Below are positions 18,760 to 27,432 of a stretch of 64,000 bases of DNA, piece after piece. Numbering within the stretch: position 1 is the first letter of the stretch; each line of letters begins with the position of its first letter. The stretch lies in the NCBI GenBank assembly GCA_943789305.1, contig CALSTP010000001.1:286178-350177 (forward strand). The letters are read 5' to 3'. The DNA comes from an uncultured Flavobacteriaceae bacterium (GTDB taxonomy: Bacteria; Bacteroidota; Bacteroidia; Flavobacteriales; Flavobacteriaceae). The notes beneath the pieces are model-generated. The model saw nothing but the letters and a program-made list of their open reading frames with translations. It did no database searches and was not told the DNA's origin. Both the position numbers and the translations under genes were made by a program.

Positions 18760-19446
18760 CTACTGTTTTCTTCTTAAAATTTCTAATTCATAGTCTTTAA
18801 CGTCTTCGGTCTTTCCTCTTTCCCGAAGAAGCGTTATAAATTTAGATGACTTTTGTAATTTGTCTAAAAGCATCAGGTGATCCACTCTGTTTTTACCCGA
18901 TACACCAACCCAGTGAGTTGCTCCATTTGGTCTTCCTATGTCGTATGTTCCAAAGCCAACTACTCTTCCTTTGAAGTCCTCTTTAAATTCTTTTACAATT
19001 TTGTCATGACCTTTCTTAAATTGGTTTTGGTTTTCAACCTTTATATCCCAAATGTGAATTGCAGGATTTTTGGTTGTATCCCCTTCTTGCCAACTTAAAA
19101 TTCTTCCAGAATACCCAGAGCCCCATTCTTCTATGTAATTATTCATCCTAGCCCAGAATGCATCGTTTCTGTCAGGACTAATGGCACCATCGTCAACTAA
19201 ATCAACACCAAGAGTATACATCCATACAAGCCTATGGGTCATTCCATTTGTTCGACCATTCCAAATACGTTCCAATACTACCCCTCCTTGATTCATTTCA
19301 ACATCTTCAAAAACCTTGTCAAAGGCCTCTTCTATGTCTTTTTGAGTGTGTTCTTTTACTCGAACTTCAACAGCTGTAAATGCCATAGTTTGAGCCGATA
19401 ATACAAGGGTTGACAATAAAGCAACTGCAAACATTATTTTTTTCAT
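18760..19446 (-). CDS. Secreted hypothetical protein, probable duplicated ferredoxin-like fold
   Basis: 228 residues from ATG 19446, with a signal peptide (hydrophobic to about residue 17, cut near SAQ). Two similar halves (about residues 20-118 and 120-228) each contain a beta-alpha-beta layout with a TH or GATHWVGV strand, as in NIPSNAP/dimeric alpha-beta barrel proteins. Fold and family are inferred; no motif fixes a function. A related secreted protein lies at 22443-23207, also on the minus strand, 3 kb away. A strong terminator follows. Confidence 0.6.
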   Translation of the reverse strand: MKKIMFAVALLSTLVLSAQTMAFTAVEVRVKEHTQKDIEEAFDKVFEDVEMNQGGVVLERIWNGRTNGMTHRLVWMYTLGVDLVDDGAISPDRNDAFWARMNNYIEEWGSGYSGRILSWQEGDTTKNPAIHIWDIKVENQNQFKKGHDKIVKEFKEDFKGRVVGFGTYDIGRPNGATHWVGVSGKNRVDHLMLLDKLQKSSKFITLLRERGKTEDVKDYELEILRRKQ

Positions 19447-19916
19447 CTTAATTGTTTTGTGATTAATAAAAATCAAACTTAAAAATTTTACTTGCCTTTT
19501 GCAAATAATATACGATTCAAAATCTGTTTATTTTTTTGATTTTCTTTGTTAAAGAATTTTTCCCACCTAATTCATCAATTTGAAGGTGTCATACTGCTTG
19601 TATTTTTTTGCTTTTAGAGAATAATTTACTGTTTTCTTTTTTTAAAAAACCTAAAAAAACACTAAAAAAGCATGAAAAAAAGACTAAAAATGGACAAAAA
19701 TATCCAATATTGGATTTTGGGTTTCAAAAGAAAAAACGTTTCTTTTTGGACATTTGAGAAATCTATTTGATTGGCTTTTAGATTTTTTATTTTACCCAAA
19801 AGAAGTTGCATGCAAGATTATCCATAAGTTATAACAGACATGTGTAGATCAGTTAATCAGTGGTTTTATCTCTTTCAGAAGGTTTTTATATCTTGTAGTA
19901 TATTTAATACACTACC
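19447..19916. other. 470-bp AT-rich intergenic region
   Basis: No coding frame or RNA is supported here. It separates divergent genes. It contains a perfect 14-bp palindrome ATCCAATATTGGAT (19702-19715), poly-A rich tracts (19640-19690), and a 21-bp near-palindrome abutting the start of the DUF1080 gene (annotated separately). Confidence 0.5.
19895..19915. promoter_or_regulatory. 21-bp near-palindrome next to a start codon
   Basis: GTAGT...ACTAC arms form a 21-bp inverted repeat with two mismatched pairs around its centre. It ends one base before the ATG of the DUF1080 lipoprotein gene. It could be an operator or a hairpin that affects translation start. No regulator is next to it. Confidence 0.35.
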
Positions 19917-20693
19917 ATGAAAAAACTATTCTTAATTTCACTTATTTTCCTTAGTTGCAGCCCAAAAGAGAAAAAATGGAAGAATTTAATCATCAATAAC
20001 TCATTGGATGGATGGCATATTTTCCAAGACGATGGCACAAAAAAAGGATGGAGTGTTAAGGATAATATTTTGATCTTCGATACTCTTTCTAGCTTAGAAT
20101 CAGGACAAGCGGACGCCAGTATACTATCCAATAAAATGTATTCTAGTTTTGAAATTATTTTTGATTGGAAAATTGAGAAAGGAGGAAACAGCGGATTTAT
20201 GTGGGGGGTCAGAGAAGATGCAGCCTATAAATTTCCTTATCAAACCGGACAAGAAATTCAAATCATTGATGTTGCTGCTTATGAAACACCTGAGCAAATA
20301 TTAGGTGGGGAAATTGAACTTAATAATATCCTGAGGGATTTGGATGATAGAAAACATTATTTGGGTGCTGTTTATGATTTATATGCTCCTACAATTAAGA
20401 GCCCACCAAATCCAGCAGGTCAATGGAATACATATCACATTAAGATTGACCAAAAAAACAATTATGGCTTTGTTAAATTAAATGATTCCCTGATTAATGC
20501 ATTTGAATTAAGAGGTGACCAATGGAATGTTTTATACAACCAAAGTAAATTCAGTAAGTCAGATGATTACCCCTATTTGGGAGAAAAACGCTGGTATGAT
20601 TTTGCAAAGTTTTCTGAAGGATATATTTGCTTTCAAGATCATCCTGGAAAGTCTTACTTTAAGAACATTAAAATCCGTGAATTAGAAGATTAG
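19917..20693 (+). CDS. DUF1080 (3-keto-disaccharide hydrolase domain) lipoprotein
   Basis: 258 residues with a lipobox (IFLSC). The fold is a concanavalin-like jelly roll matching the DUF1080 family: SLDGWHIFQDDG, KGGNSGFMWGV, GQEIQIID, GQWNTYHIKI and the C-terminal YICFQDHPGKSYFKNIKIREL. Characterised members hydrolyse 3-keto-glycosides; many are uncharacterised. The PIG-L-family deacetylase gene follows 70 bp downstream on the same strand, suggesting a shared role in glycan use (inference). Confidence 0.88.
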   Translation: MKKLFLISLIFLSCSPKEKKWKNLIINNSLDGWHIFQDDGTKKGWSVKDNILIFDTLSSLESGQADASILSNKMYSSFEIIFDWKIEKGGNSGFMWGVREDAAYKFPYQTGQEIQIIDVAAYETPEQILGGEIELNNILRDLDDRKHYLGAVYDLYAPTIKSPPNPAGQWNTYHIKIDQKNNYGFVKLNDSLINAFELRGDQWNVLYNQSKFSKSDDYPYLGEKRWYDFAKFSEGYICFQDHPGKSYFKNIKIRELED

Positions 20694-20763
20694 TTGCCTT
20701 GAATTAAAGAAATAAATTGAGCCTAATAATGAAATGATTTATACTAATTTAAATGAACTGTTT

Positions 20764-21627
20764 ATGAAAAAAATAATCGGAATTATGATTTTTCTTATTG
20801 CTTTTGCAAATCCAGGAATTAGTCATTCACAACCCTCAACACCCATAGAACAATGGGAAGGAAAAACAATCTTACTTATTGCAGCGCATCCCGATGATGA
20901 TTATCAATCTCATGGGACATTGGCTTTGCTAAAAAACAATAAAAATAAAATCTTCATTCTCACCTTAACTACTGGAAATGTTGGGACCAGGGATCCCAAA
21001 ATGAACAAGAATGATTTATCAAAAATAAGAAGACAAGAACAAATTGAGGCGATGAAAGCAATAGGTCTTTCAGAGCAACAATACATTAATTTGGGATATG
21101 ATGACGGAAGGGTTGAATTCGCAGATAAAGAAGAAATAATTGGAAAAATTGTTTATCACATTAGAAAAATCAGACCTGATGTTTTGATGTCATTTGATCC
21201 AGGGTTTAACTATCCAGTCTGGCATAAAAGTGATCATAGGGCAGCAGCTTATTTAACAGCTGATGCTGTCAGAGCAGCAGAGTGGCGTTTGATGTACGAA
21301 GGGCAAATAATTCATCAAAATCTGAATGCTTATTCGGTTCCAGAATTTCTTTTTTATGGAGGTAATATTAAGGATAAAAATTTTGAAGTAGATATTACAA
21401 AATATTTAGACAAAAAAATATTAGCAGGTTCAAAATACTTGTCTCAGTGGTCAAGTGGTTGGAATAATTATTTGGGCTCCGATCTAAATGACTACCCGAT
21501 TGGTGAAAAAGATTCTGTTTTTAATAGGCTTAAAAGAAGAATAAAATATCAAAACAATATTTCTGTAGAAAGATTCAGATACTACAAAGGTATTCCTGAC
21601 GCAATGGGTCGCGAAAAAAGGGATTGA
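20764..21627 (+). CDS. PIG-L family deacetylase, secreted
   Basis: 287 residues from ATG 20764, with a signal peptide (cut near SHSQ). The AAHPDDD motif (about residues 41-47) and HKSDH (about residue 158) supply the zinc ligands and catalytic Asp of PIG-L/LmbE deacetylases, which remove acetyl groups from N-acetylglucosamine-type sugars. An in-frame ATG 30 bp upstream is less likely because the signal peptide begins at the MKKIIG start. It probably acts in the periplasm or outside the cell on an amino-sugar. It follows the DUF1080 gene. Confidence 0.88.
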   Translation: MKKIIGIMIFLIAFANPGISHSQPSTPIEQWEGKTILLIAAHPDDDYQSHGTLALLKNNKNKIFILTLTTGNVGTRDPKMNKNDLSKIRRQEQIEAMKAIGLSEQQYINLGYDDGRVEFADKEEIIGKIVYHIRKIRPDVLMSFDPGFNYPVWHKSDHRAAAYLTADAVRAAEWRLMYEGQIIHQNLNAYSVPEFLFYGGNIKDKNFEVDITKYLDKKILAGSKYLSQWSSGWNNYLGSDLNDYPIGEKDSVFNRLKRRIKYQNNISVERFRYYKGIPDAMGREKRD

Positions 21628-21651
21628 ATTTTTTAGAATTAAGAAATAAAT

Positions 21652-21855
21652 TTATTTTCTTGAACAAGCAAAGATAACATCCCCCAATATTTTTTCTAAA
21701 ATCCCTCTGGATTCGTCAGAATCAGAAAAAACAGGCATTCTATGGTCATGAAGAAATCTTAGAGCTTTGTGATCTAAATGAAAAACACAGTTTGTAAAGT
21801 AAGTCATGGAAATAACCAATGATGGTATTTGAGGCGATAACTCCCTAAGAGTCAT
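21652..21855 (-). CDS. Possible small hypothetical protein
   Basis: A 67-residue frame that fills a gap between genes and is not antisense to any recognised gene. It has no signal peptide, no recognised motif, and one Cys near its end. Its ATG is divergent from the 141-residue membrane protein. Kept only because the composition is protein-like; it may be spurious. Confidence 0.3.
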   Translation of the reverse strand: MTLRELSPQIPSLVISMTYFTNCVFHLDHKALRFLHDHRMPVFSDSDESRGILEKILGDVIFACSRK

Positions 21856-21897
21856 AATTATTCTTTAAATTTAAAGAAATTAACCAAAACTATAATT

Positions 21898-22323
21898 ATG
21901 ACTGAATTTGAAATTTTTCAACTCTCAAACCAAATCTACATTAATAATGCTATTTACACCATAGCAGTGATATTAATGACAGCACTATCTTTTTACTTGA
22001 TTAGAAGATCTAGAGAACTTAATTTTCCAGTTTATGGAAAAGCAATTCTTACCTTGTTTTGTACTTTTCCAATCTTTTTTGGACTTGAGGTAGCTTCGTA
22101 TTTTTCGCTAAATCAAAAAAACACTTCGTTTCAATTATCGGAACTCAAAGAAATGGGTACTCCAATTTCAACGGTTGCAGAGTCTTACATCACTAACGTT
22201 GGTTATACCTTTGCTGATGGTCCAGCTTCACTAGCTCCCGACCTCCCTTATTTAATTATGTACGCTACAATATCCATTATGTTTATAGTTGGAATTTGGG
22301 GTAAACTTCCCGATGGTAACTAA
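21898..22323 (+). CDS. Hypothetical membrane protein
   Basis: 141 residues with three predicted membrane helices (about residues 16-34, 45-67 and 117-134). The region between helices 2 and 3 is polar and Ser/Thr/Ala-rich (about 70-115). No family is recognised. A bidirectional terminator lies between it and the convergent secreted protein. Confidence 0.6.
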   Translation: MTEFEIFQLSNQIYINNAIYTIAVILMTALSFYLIRRSRELNFPVYGKAILTLFCTFPIFFGLEVASYFSLNQKNTSFQLSELKEMGTPISTVAESYITNVGYTFADGPASLAPDLPYLIMYATISIMFIVGIWGKLPDGN

Positions 22324-22383
22324 GCTTGAACTTTATTTATTGACCAACTTCGCCTCTTGAGTGTGAATTGGATCAGTACAAAC

Positions 22384-22416
22384 AAAAAAACCTCCAGATT
22401 CTGGAGGCTTTTTTGT
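22384..22416. terminator. Bidirectional terminator between convergent genes
   Basis: CCTCCAG-ATT-CTGGAGG (22391-22407) is flanked by an A run upstream and a T run downstream, so it can stop transcription of both the plus-strand membrane protein and the minus-strand secreted protein. Confidence 0.88.
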
Positions 22417-22442
22417 TTAAGGTTTATATCATTTTGAAGCAA

Positions 22443-23207
22443 CTATAGTTTTGTTGTCAATTCTGATTTGAGTGACATTCTTTCGTTTTGTCTACCCCAC
22501 ATTTCGATAGCTTCATTGTATATTTCCAAATCTTTGTCGTAAGAACCGTTGTACATTTCATTGTATAATTCTTTTAATGACTTGTCGGTATTGGGGAATT
22601 TCCCTTGATCGGTAAAATCATCAAAGGCATCGACAAAAATAATTTCGTTCATATTCCCCCCAGATGCAATTTTAAAAACCCCCTGCACGCCTGTGTAATT
22701 ATTTTTTTTATAAACTTGAACAATTCGATTCGAAAACCTCCAAAAGTCTCCCAGTTTACCCGGCTTTATAATTCTAATTAATTTATGGATATGTTTTTTT
22801 GGCGCTGATTCAGGATCCCAATTGTAGCTTAGATTTTTTATCCTCCACCATACTTTTCTCCCCTCATAATTTTCTATGTATTGAGAAACATTTTCCATCC
22901 AATATTGAGTACCCGCATTAGATTTCATATTGTCGTTGAACCAACTAATATCTTTGTAACCCTGAATTCTCTCATACTTTCCCTGATTTTCTCCATCCAT
23001 TATTCTGTATGTGGTAATTGCCGTCTCTTGGGTTTTATTGTATTTTCTTGTCTTTTCGGATGCTGCTTTTTCGAATTCTTTAGACATTCCCCTTTTAACT
23101 TCAACCTTTCCTGTAATCCAATATTCCCAATTTGGATTGGTCTGTGCGTTTATTGAAAAGATGAATAGTGATGCAAATAAGAAACTGATAGTTAAAGATT
23201 TTTTCAT
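22443..23207 (-). CDS. Secreted hypothetical protein related to the one at 18760-19446
   Basis: 254 residues from ATG 23207; 14 further upstream residues in frame look like leader. The signal peptide is cut near SINAQ. Two halves of about 110 residues each read as ferredoxin-like units with an FE/FW helix and a YIENYEGRKVWWRIK strand. Both this protein and the one at 18760 share the N-terminal signal, the YIE..(Y/W).GR..(S/W)W pattern in the first half and the overall length. They are probably diverged paralogues, possibly NIPSNAP-like. Function is unknown. Confidence 0.6.
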   Translation of the reverse strand: MKKSLTISFLFASLFIFSINAQTNPNWEYWITGKVEVKRGMSKEFEKAASEKTRKYNKTQETAITTYRIMDGENQGKYERIQGYKDISWFNDNMKSNAGTQYWMENVSQYIENYEGRKVWWRIKNLSYNWDPESAPKKHIHKLIRIIKPGKLGDFWRFSNRIVQVYKKNNYTGVQGVFKIASGGNMNEIIFVDAFDDFTDQGKFPNTDKSLKELYNEMYNGSYDKDLEIYNEAIEMWGRQNERMSLKSELTTKL

Positions 23208-23489
23208 TTTAATTAATTTATGGTTAATAGAATAAATATATATAAACATAACAAATTAATTGCTTTTTACAATTAAAATTATGTGATGTAACAATTGTTT
23301 CTTATGAGTTTATTGCAATTGTCCTAATATTCCAATTAAACTTGGAGGAGGGAGGTAAAAAAATATTCTATTCCCATGGGGTATCGTCAAAATAAAAAAT
23401 TATTTTCTAAAAATTTCAATAGAGTTCCAGTGAAAAAACACTTTAGTTTTCTTTAACTTTTATATTTTTGATTTTTTAAAATATACAAC

Positions 23490-24092
23490 GTGAATTTGAT
23501 TGTTCGATTCCATATTTTTCTTCTTTTACTTTTGTTTTCTTTTCCTGTAAAAGCTCAAATAAACAAGGATCCTTTTGCCAGAAGTGCAAGACTTCCAGAT
23601 ATTTCTGTTGGGGTAGGTTTTAATCAAAATACTCTTGAAAAGTATAGAGCTCCAGGAGGATCATTAGTGTTTAATGCAATGTATTTCGATTTTAATCGTC
23701 GTTTTTTGGTTGGCTTAGATTTTACAAAAAACATTAATAATCGATCCTCTACAATCTTTATTCCTAGTCAAAACCAAGAAATTGGTGATGTCGGAAATTT
23801 CAGAAGACTCATTTACAACTCAACCATTTACTCTGTTAGAGGAGGGTTTATTTTTAATGAAAAATTATATGTAGTTGTGGGAACTGGTGTAGAAAGTCTC
23901 AATGAGTTTAAGGAGTATCATGCACAAGACAGTAATGCATACTTAACTGTTTTTCATCAAGAAACAAACGAGACTAATTTGTTGTTTTACACAAAGTATG
24001 GTGTAATGTATAGGATTAATAAATTTATATCAGAATTTTTTTATTCTAAACGTGGAATTGGTTTTGGTGTAAATTATTTCTTTGGGGATTAA
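23490..24092 (+). CDS. Secreted outer-membrane barrel-like protein (hypothetical)
   Basis: 200 residues. The start is a GTG, chosen because it begins a good signal peptide (residues 1-22, cut near VKAQ) and no ATG lies before it in frame. The mature chain has short alternating strands ending in an aromatic residue (GIGFGVNYFFGD), as in small beta-barrels. TATTTTTG at 23463-23470 may be its -7 box. No family name is supported. Confidence 0.55.
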   Translation: MNLIVRFHIFLLLLLFSFPVKAQINKDPFARSARLPDISVGVGFNQNTLEKYRAPGGSLVFNAMYFDFNRRFLVGLDFTKNINNRSSTIFIPSQNQEIGDVGNFRRLIYNSTIYSVRGGFIFNEKLYVVVGTGVESLNEFKEYHAQDSNAYLTVFHQETNETNLLFYTKYGVMYRINKFISEFFYSKRGIGFGVNYFFGD

Positions 24093-24189
24093 TTTCTATT
24101 GAGTAAAATAAGTAGATGTAGTTCTAAATTTTCTTTGGAATTATGGGCATTAAATTTTTAAATATCTTTAAGCAATTTTATATTTGAAA

Positions 24190-24492
24190 ATGAATAAAAC
24201 CACAGAAAGATTAAGAGAACTTAAGAAACGACTCGATAAAGAGGCGGAACACTTTGATAATTTAATTGATATTTTAAACTCTGACAAAAGCAAAGAAAAA
24301 ATAATTAAAGATGTTAAAAGAGAGTTGCTTTTGGGACAGCTAAAAAGAAACGTAATTGTAACCCAAGAATTTGCAAAATTAACAGCCGATGATGTTATTT
24401 TAGATGCTGAGGGTCAACAAATTAAAGCTTATGCAGAAGATGTTTTAAAAGATGTATCACAAGACAATAAAAAGTCCCACAAGCTTTACTAA
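24190..24492 (+). CDS. Small charged helical protein (hypothetical)
   Basis: 100 residues from ATG 24190; a TTG two codons earlier is also possible. It is rich in Lys, Glu and Asp, lacks Cys and signal peptide, and looks alpha-helical and partly coiled-coil. TATATTTG directly upstream resembles a -7 box but lies too close to the ATG for a normal leader. No homologous family is recognised. Confidence 0.45.
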   Translation: MNKTTERLRELKKRLDKEAEHFDNLIDILNSDKSKEKIIKDVKRELLLGQLKRNVIVTQEFAKLTADDVILDAEGQQIKAYAEDVLKDVSQDNKKSHKLY

Positions 24493-24517
24493 TCAATTAA
24501 TTTTAAGATAATAAGAT

Positions 24518-24846
24518 GGGTTTTTTGAAATCATCAATCTTTTAGATGAAAATATAAATCGTGAAGGTTTTATAAAAATTCCTTAGCGCTTATCTAAAGC
24601 AATGAAGTTTTTAAAAGGCGTTTGCAAGTTCAAGAACGTTTGACCGAACAGATTTTAGAGTGTATTAATTCCACTTTAAAACCTCATGGTGTTGCAGTTG
24701 TTATTAAAGCATCTTACATGTGTATGATGATGAGAGGAGTTCAGAAACAATACTCTACCACTACCACATCTGGCTTTAGGGGAACTTTCAAAGAAACGGA
24801 TACTCGAAATGAATTTTTAAGGCTTATTACTTCAAGTTTAGCCTAA
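24518..24846 (+). pseudogene. folE: Remnant of GTP cyclohydrolase I (folE)
   Basis: Two separated pieces of FolE sequence are visible. From about 24518 in one frame, a FolE N-terminal piece (EIINLLDENINREGFIKIP, then [11 protein letters not shown]) matches the REG-x-x-x-x-P-x-R-x-x-K-A-M signature, with TAG (24584-24586) replacing the residue after the Pro. From about 24610 in another frame the C-terminus reads [12 protein letters not shown] ... [10 protein letters not shown] ... [24 protein letters not shown]. About 100 central residues, including the zinc His/Cys region, are missing between them. The nonsense codon, frame change and deletion make it non-functional. It overlaps the convergent CDP-alcohol phosphatidyltransferase end by 9 bp. 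Confidence 0.85.
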
Positions 24847-25611
24847 GTTTAATATTACTTTTCTTATGAACACAAACACCAAAATTAAAGCGGTATATCC
24901 AATAAAAAAGGGTATTACGAACCTCTCAAGTTCAAACACTATCATAATTGCCATCAGTAGAAGTTGAAAGCCAAGGCCATAAACAGAAATTAGAGTCATA
25001 AACCACTTTGGGAATGGTTTGGAGTAACTTGCATTTTTATCTATTGTGTATATGATTTTGTCAAAACAAACATATAAAACAGTGTAAATTTTATGGAATA
25101 AATTTACTGTATTCTGATTTTCTCCCTTAAAAGCTTTTGGCCTGGTATTTTCAAAAACTCTACTGGTCGAGTCACCCTGAACAGAATTTCGTAAAATAAC
25201 ATAATAGTAGTTGTAAAGAGTACCTTGAAGTTGAATTCCTAAAAATGCTATCAACATTAAGATTATTGAAGTATTTGTGATGTGCCAAAAAGTTAATAAA
25301 AAACAAAAGTTAAGGATTAAATCTGCTATTGAATCGTAATATCTTCCAACATAGGAAGGCTGTTTTTTTAGACGTGATAATTCACCATCTGCAGCGTCTA
25401 AAATGGATTTCAATATTATAAAAAATGCAGAGGAAAAGAGATAACCATTTAACAATAAACCAATTGCTGTAAAACCAGAGATAATAAACATGGTGGTAAC
25501 ATCAATGGGGGTGAAATTGGTGTGCTGAAATTTATTCGCAATCCATTGGCCTGCTGGGCGACCGTAATCAGACAAATCTATAAATTGATATTCTTTTGGT
25601 AATTTTGCCAT
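24838..25611 (-). CDS. CDP-alcohol phosphatidyltransferase family protein
   Basis: 257 residues with about six hydrophobic segments, so it is an inner-membrane enzyme. The family motif D-x2-D-G-x2-(A/S)-R-x8-G-x3-D-x3-D is seen at about residues 72-95, spanning [10 protein letters not shown] and GRYYDSIAD. It transfers a phospho-alcohol from a CDP-alcohol to an acceptor, as in phospholipid synthesis, but the substrate cannot be read from the sequence. It is convergent with the folE remnant. Confidence 0.88.
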   Translation of the reverse strand: MAKLPKEYQFIDLSDYGRPAGQWIANKFQHTNFTPIDVTTMFIISGFTAIGLLLNGYLFSSAFFIILKSILDAADGELSRLKKQPSYVGRYYDSIADLILNFCFLLTFWHITNTSIILMLIAFLGIQLQGTLYNYYYVILRNSVQGDSTSRVFENTRPKAFKGENQNTVNLFHKIYTVLYVCFDKIIYTIDKNASYSKPFPKWFMTLISVYGLGFQLLLMAIMIVFELERFVIPFFIGYTALILVFVFIRKVILNLG

Positions 25612-25760
25612 TCCTAATTTGAGGGGAAATTTAAATTATTTAACTTTATAAAAGTACAACGATTTTTTTTCTTTGATTTTATAAACTTATTAATGCTATT
25701 TCAAAACTCTTTTAAAATCTTGTTTTCACTATCTTGTTTCTCAATCTAAAATGATTTAAT

Positions 25761-26051
25761 ATGAAAATGTATCATCTTGAAGATTTTAAAACAAAAATTA
25801 AAACACTTAATTTAAATTGGGAATATAAAAATAACGGAATTTATAAAGAATTTATATTGAATGATTTTAAGGAAGCATTAAGCTTTATGAATCAAGTTGG
25901 GGAGCTTGCAGAAATTCAAAATCACCATCCAAAATGGACAAATCTTTATAATAAAGTTCAGATATATTTGACTACTCATGACTTTAATGGTATCACTGAT
26001 AAAGATTTTGATCTTGCCCTTGGGATAGATCAAATATTCTCTAAACTTTAA
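25761..26051 (+). CDS. 4a-hydroxytetrahydrobiopterin dehydratase (pterin carbinolamine dehydratase)
   Basis: 96 residues, the usual size. The signature EIQNHHPKWTNLYNKV followed by IYLTTHDFNGITDKD carries the conserved His-His-Pro and the THD. It dehydrates 4a-hydroxytetrahydrobiopterin during cofactor recycling by aromatic amino acid hydroxylases. A broken folE (first step of pterin synthesis) lies less than 1 kb away; no phenylalanine hydroxylase is in the window. A moonlighting DCoH-type role is known elsewhere but has no support here. Confidence 0.9.
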   Translation: MKMYHLEDFKTKIKTLNLNWEYKNNGIYKEFILNDFKEALSFMNQVGELAEIQNHHPKWTNLYNKVQIYLTTHDFNGITDKDFDLALGIDQIFSKL

Positions 26052-26183
26052 ATATCTATTTTACATTTAGTTAAATAAATGTAGGATTATAATTACTTAC
26101 CAAATAGAGGTAAAACAAGTGTCTAGGAAAAAATTAGGGAAACATATAGAAATCCAAATGCATTGGAGAACAATGTATAAAGT

Positions 26184-27266
26184 TTACTCTTTATTATTTC
26201 GATATTCTGATGGAGTAATATTTTTTAACAACTTGAAAACTCTATTAAAATTTTCTTGTGAACTAAATCCAGATTTTTCTGCGAGTGCCTCTATAGAAAA
26301 GTTTTCTAGGTATCCTTCATCAATCAATTTAATTGCATACTCTATCCTATATGAATTAATAAACATCGGAACGCTCATATCAGAAAATGTCTTAATGCTA
26401 TTCCTAACCAATTCATTTCGAATACCAGTTTGTACAGAAATACTGGCTGATGTATAATTGTTATCAATATAATTATGATTTTCTGTAAAAAAAGATTCAA
26501 TTTGTTCAAATATTATTTTTAGGCCTTCATTGGATTCATCTGAGTTTATAATCCTTGTGAGGCTTGACAACGTTCTAGGATTTATTACTAAAGTTAACAG
26601 GGTAAAAATCCCAATCAATTTTGTTAGAATAATCACAATTAAAGACTCAATGTTAATTAAAAATAAACCAAGACATATAAGTGTAGAAAAACTTGCAATT
26701 GTAATGGGGATGTAATAAAATTTAAAAAGGTTAATTATATTCTTTTGAATTTTTTCTGTTATAATTTTACTCCTAAAAATTTGAAAGAACTTATTAAAAA
26801 TTAATAGATTAATAAAAACTGCATTTATAATGCATAGCCAATAAACATCATCTTTTCCAATAAAATCATAACTATAAAACCCCAATAAGTTTTCTTTGAC
26901 AATTTGGTCGTTTATAAATGAGAATAATATATTACCTGATGTGTTTAGAAAGTCAACTAATATTATAATTAAACAAGGTATAAAATAAATAAATTTAAGT
27001 CTAGCCCTTTTATTTTCAAAAATAGATTTTAAGAACAAATAGAAGAATAGAATAGAAAAAAATCGTCCAGAAACTACTGCAAATAATGGGAGTTGTTTAT
27101 TAAATGTAAGGTGAAAAGACAGATTTATGACTGTTAAAAGCTGAAATGTAAAATGACATATAAGATACTTTATGTGATAATCATTTTCAATATTATGACT
27201 TCGATAAAGCCTAAAAATCACAATAATAATGATGATTAGTAAAAGATAAACCGGGTATATTTCCAT
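26184..27266 (-). CDS. AraC-family regulator with an N-terminal membrane domain
   Basis: 360 residues. About seven hydrophobic segments fill residues 1-225, and the C-terminal AraC helix-turn-helix follows (about 255-358; second helix pair FSIEALAEKSGFSSQENFNRVFKLL, ending TPSEYR). This layout occurs in Bacteroidota as a membrane-bound regulator. It faces away from the giant adhesin gene across a 166-bp gap, so it is a candidate regulator of the surface island. No ligand is evident. Confidence 0.85.
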   Translation of the reverse strand: MEIYPVYLLLIIIIIVIFRLYRSHNIENDYHIKYLICHFTFQLLTVINLSFHLTFNKQLPLFAVVSGRFFSILFFYLFLKSIFENKRARLKFIYFIPCLIIILVDFLNTSGNILFSFINDQIVKENLLGFYSYDFIGKDDVYWLCIINAVFINLLIFNKFFQIFRSKIITEKIQKNIINLFKFYYIPITIASFSTLICLGLFLINIESLIVIILTKLIGIFTLLTLVINPRTLSSLTRIINSDESNEGLKIIFEQIESFFTENHNYIDNNYTSASISVQTGIRNELVRNSIKTFSDMSVPMFINSYRIEYAIKLIDEGYLENFSIEALAEKSGFSSQENFNRVFKLLKNITPSEYRNNKE

Positions 27267-27432
27267 TATCTAAATCAGTAATAAATTAATATTTTACTAG
27301 TAATAATGCAAATATAATCTTTATTTAACTTTTTAAATAACCAGATTTGTATTTGTAGTTTAATTTTTCAATTATGCACAATTCTAAATTACCTTTTTTG
27401 CAATTTCCTGATTAATAAAGCAATTTTTTTTT

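Noticed and set aside
26119-26457. Plus-strand 112-residue frame
   Set aside because: It is antisense to the C-terminal helix-turn-helix region of the AraC-family gene, which is clearly coding.
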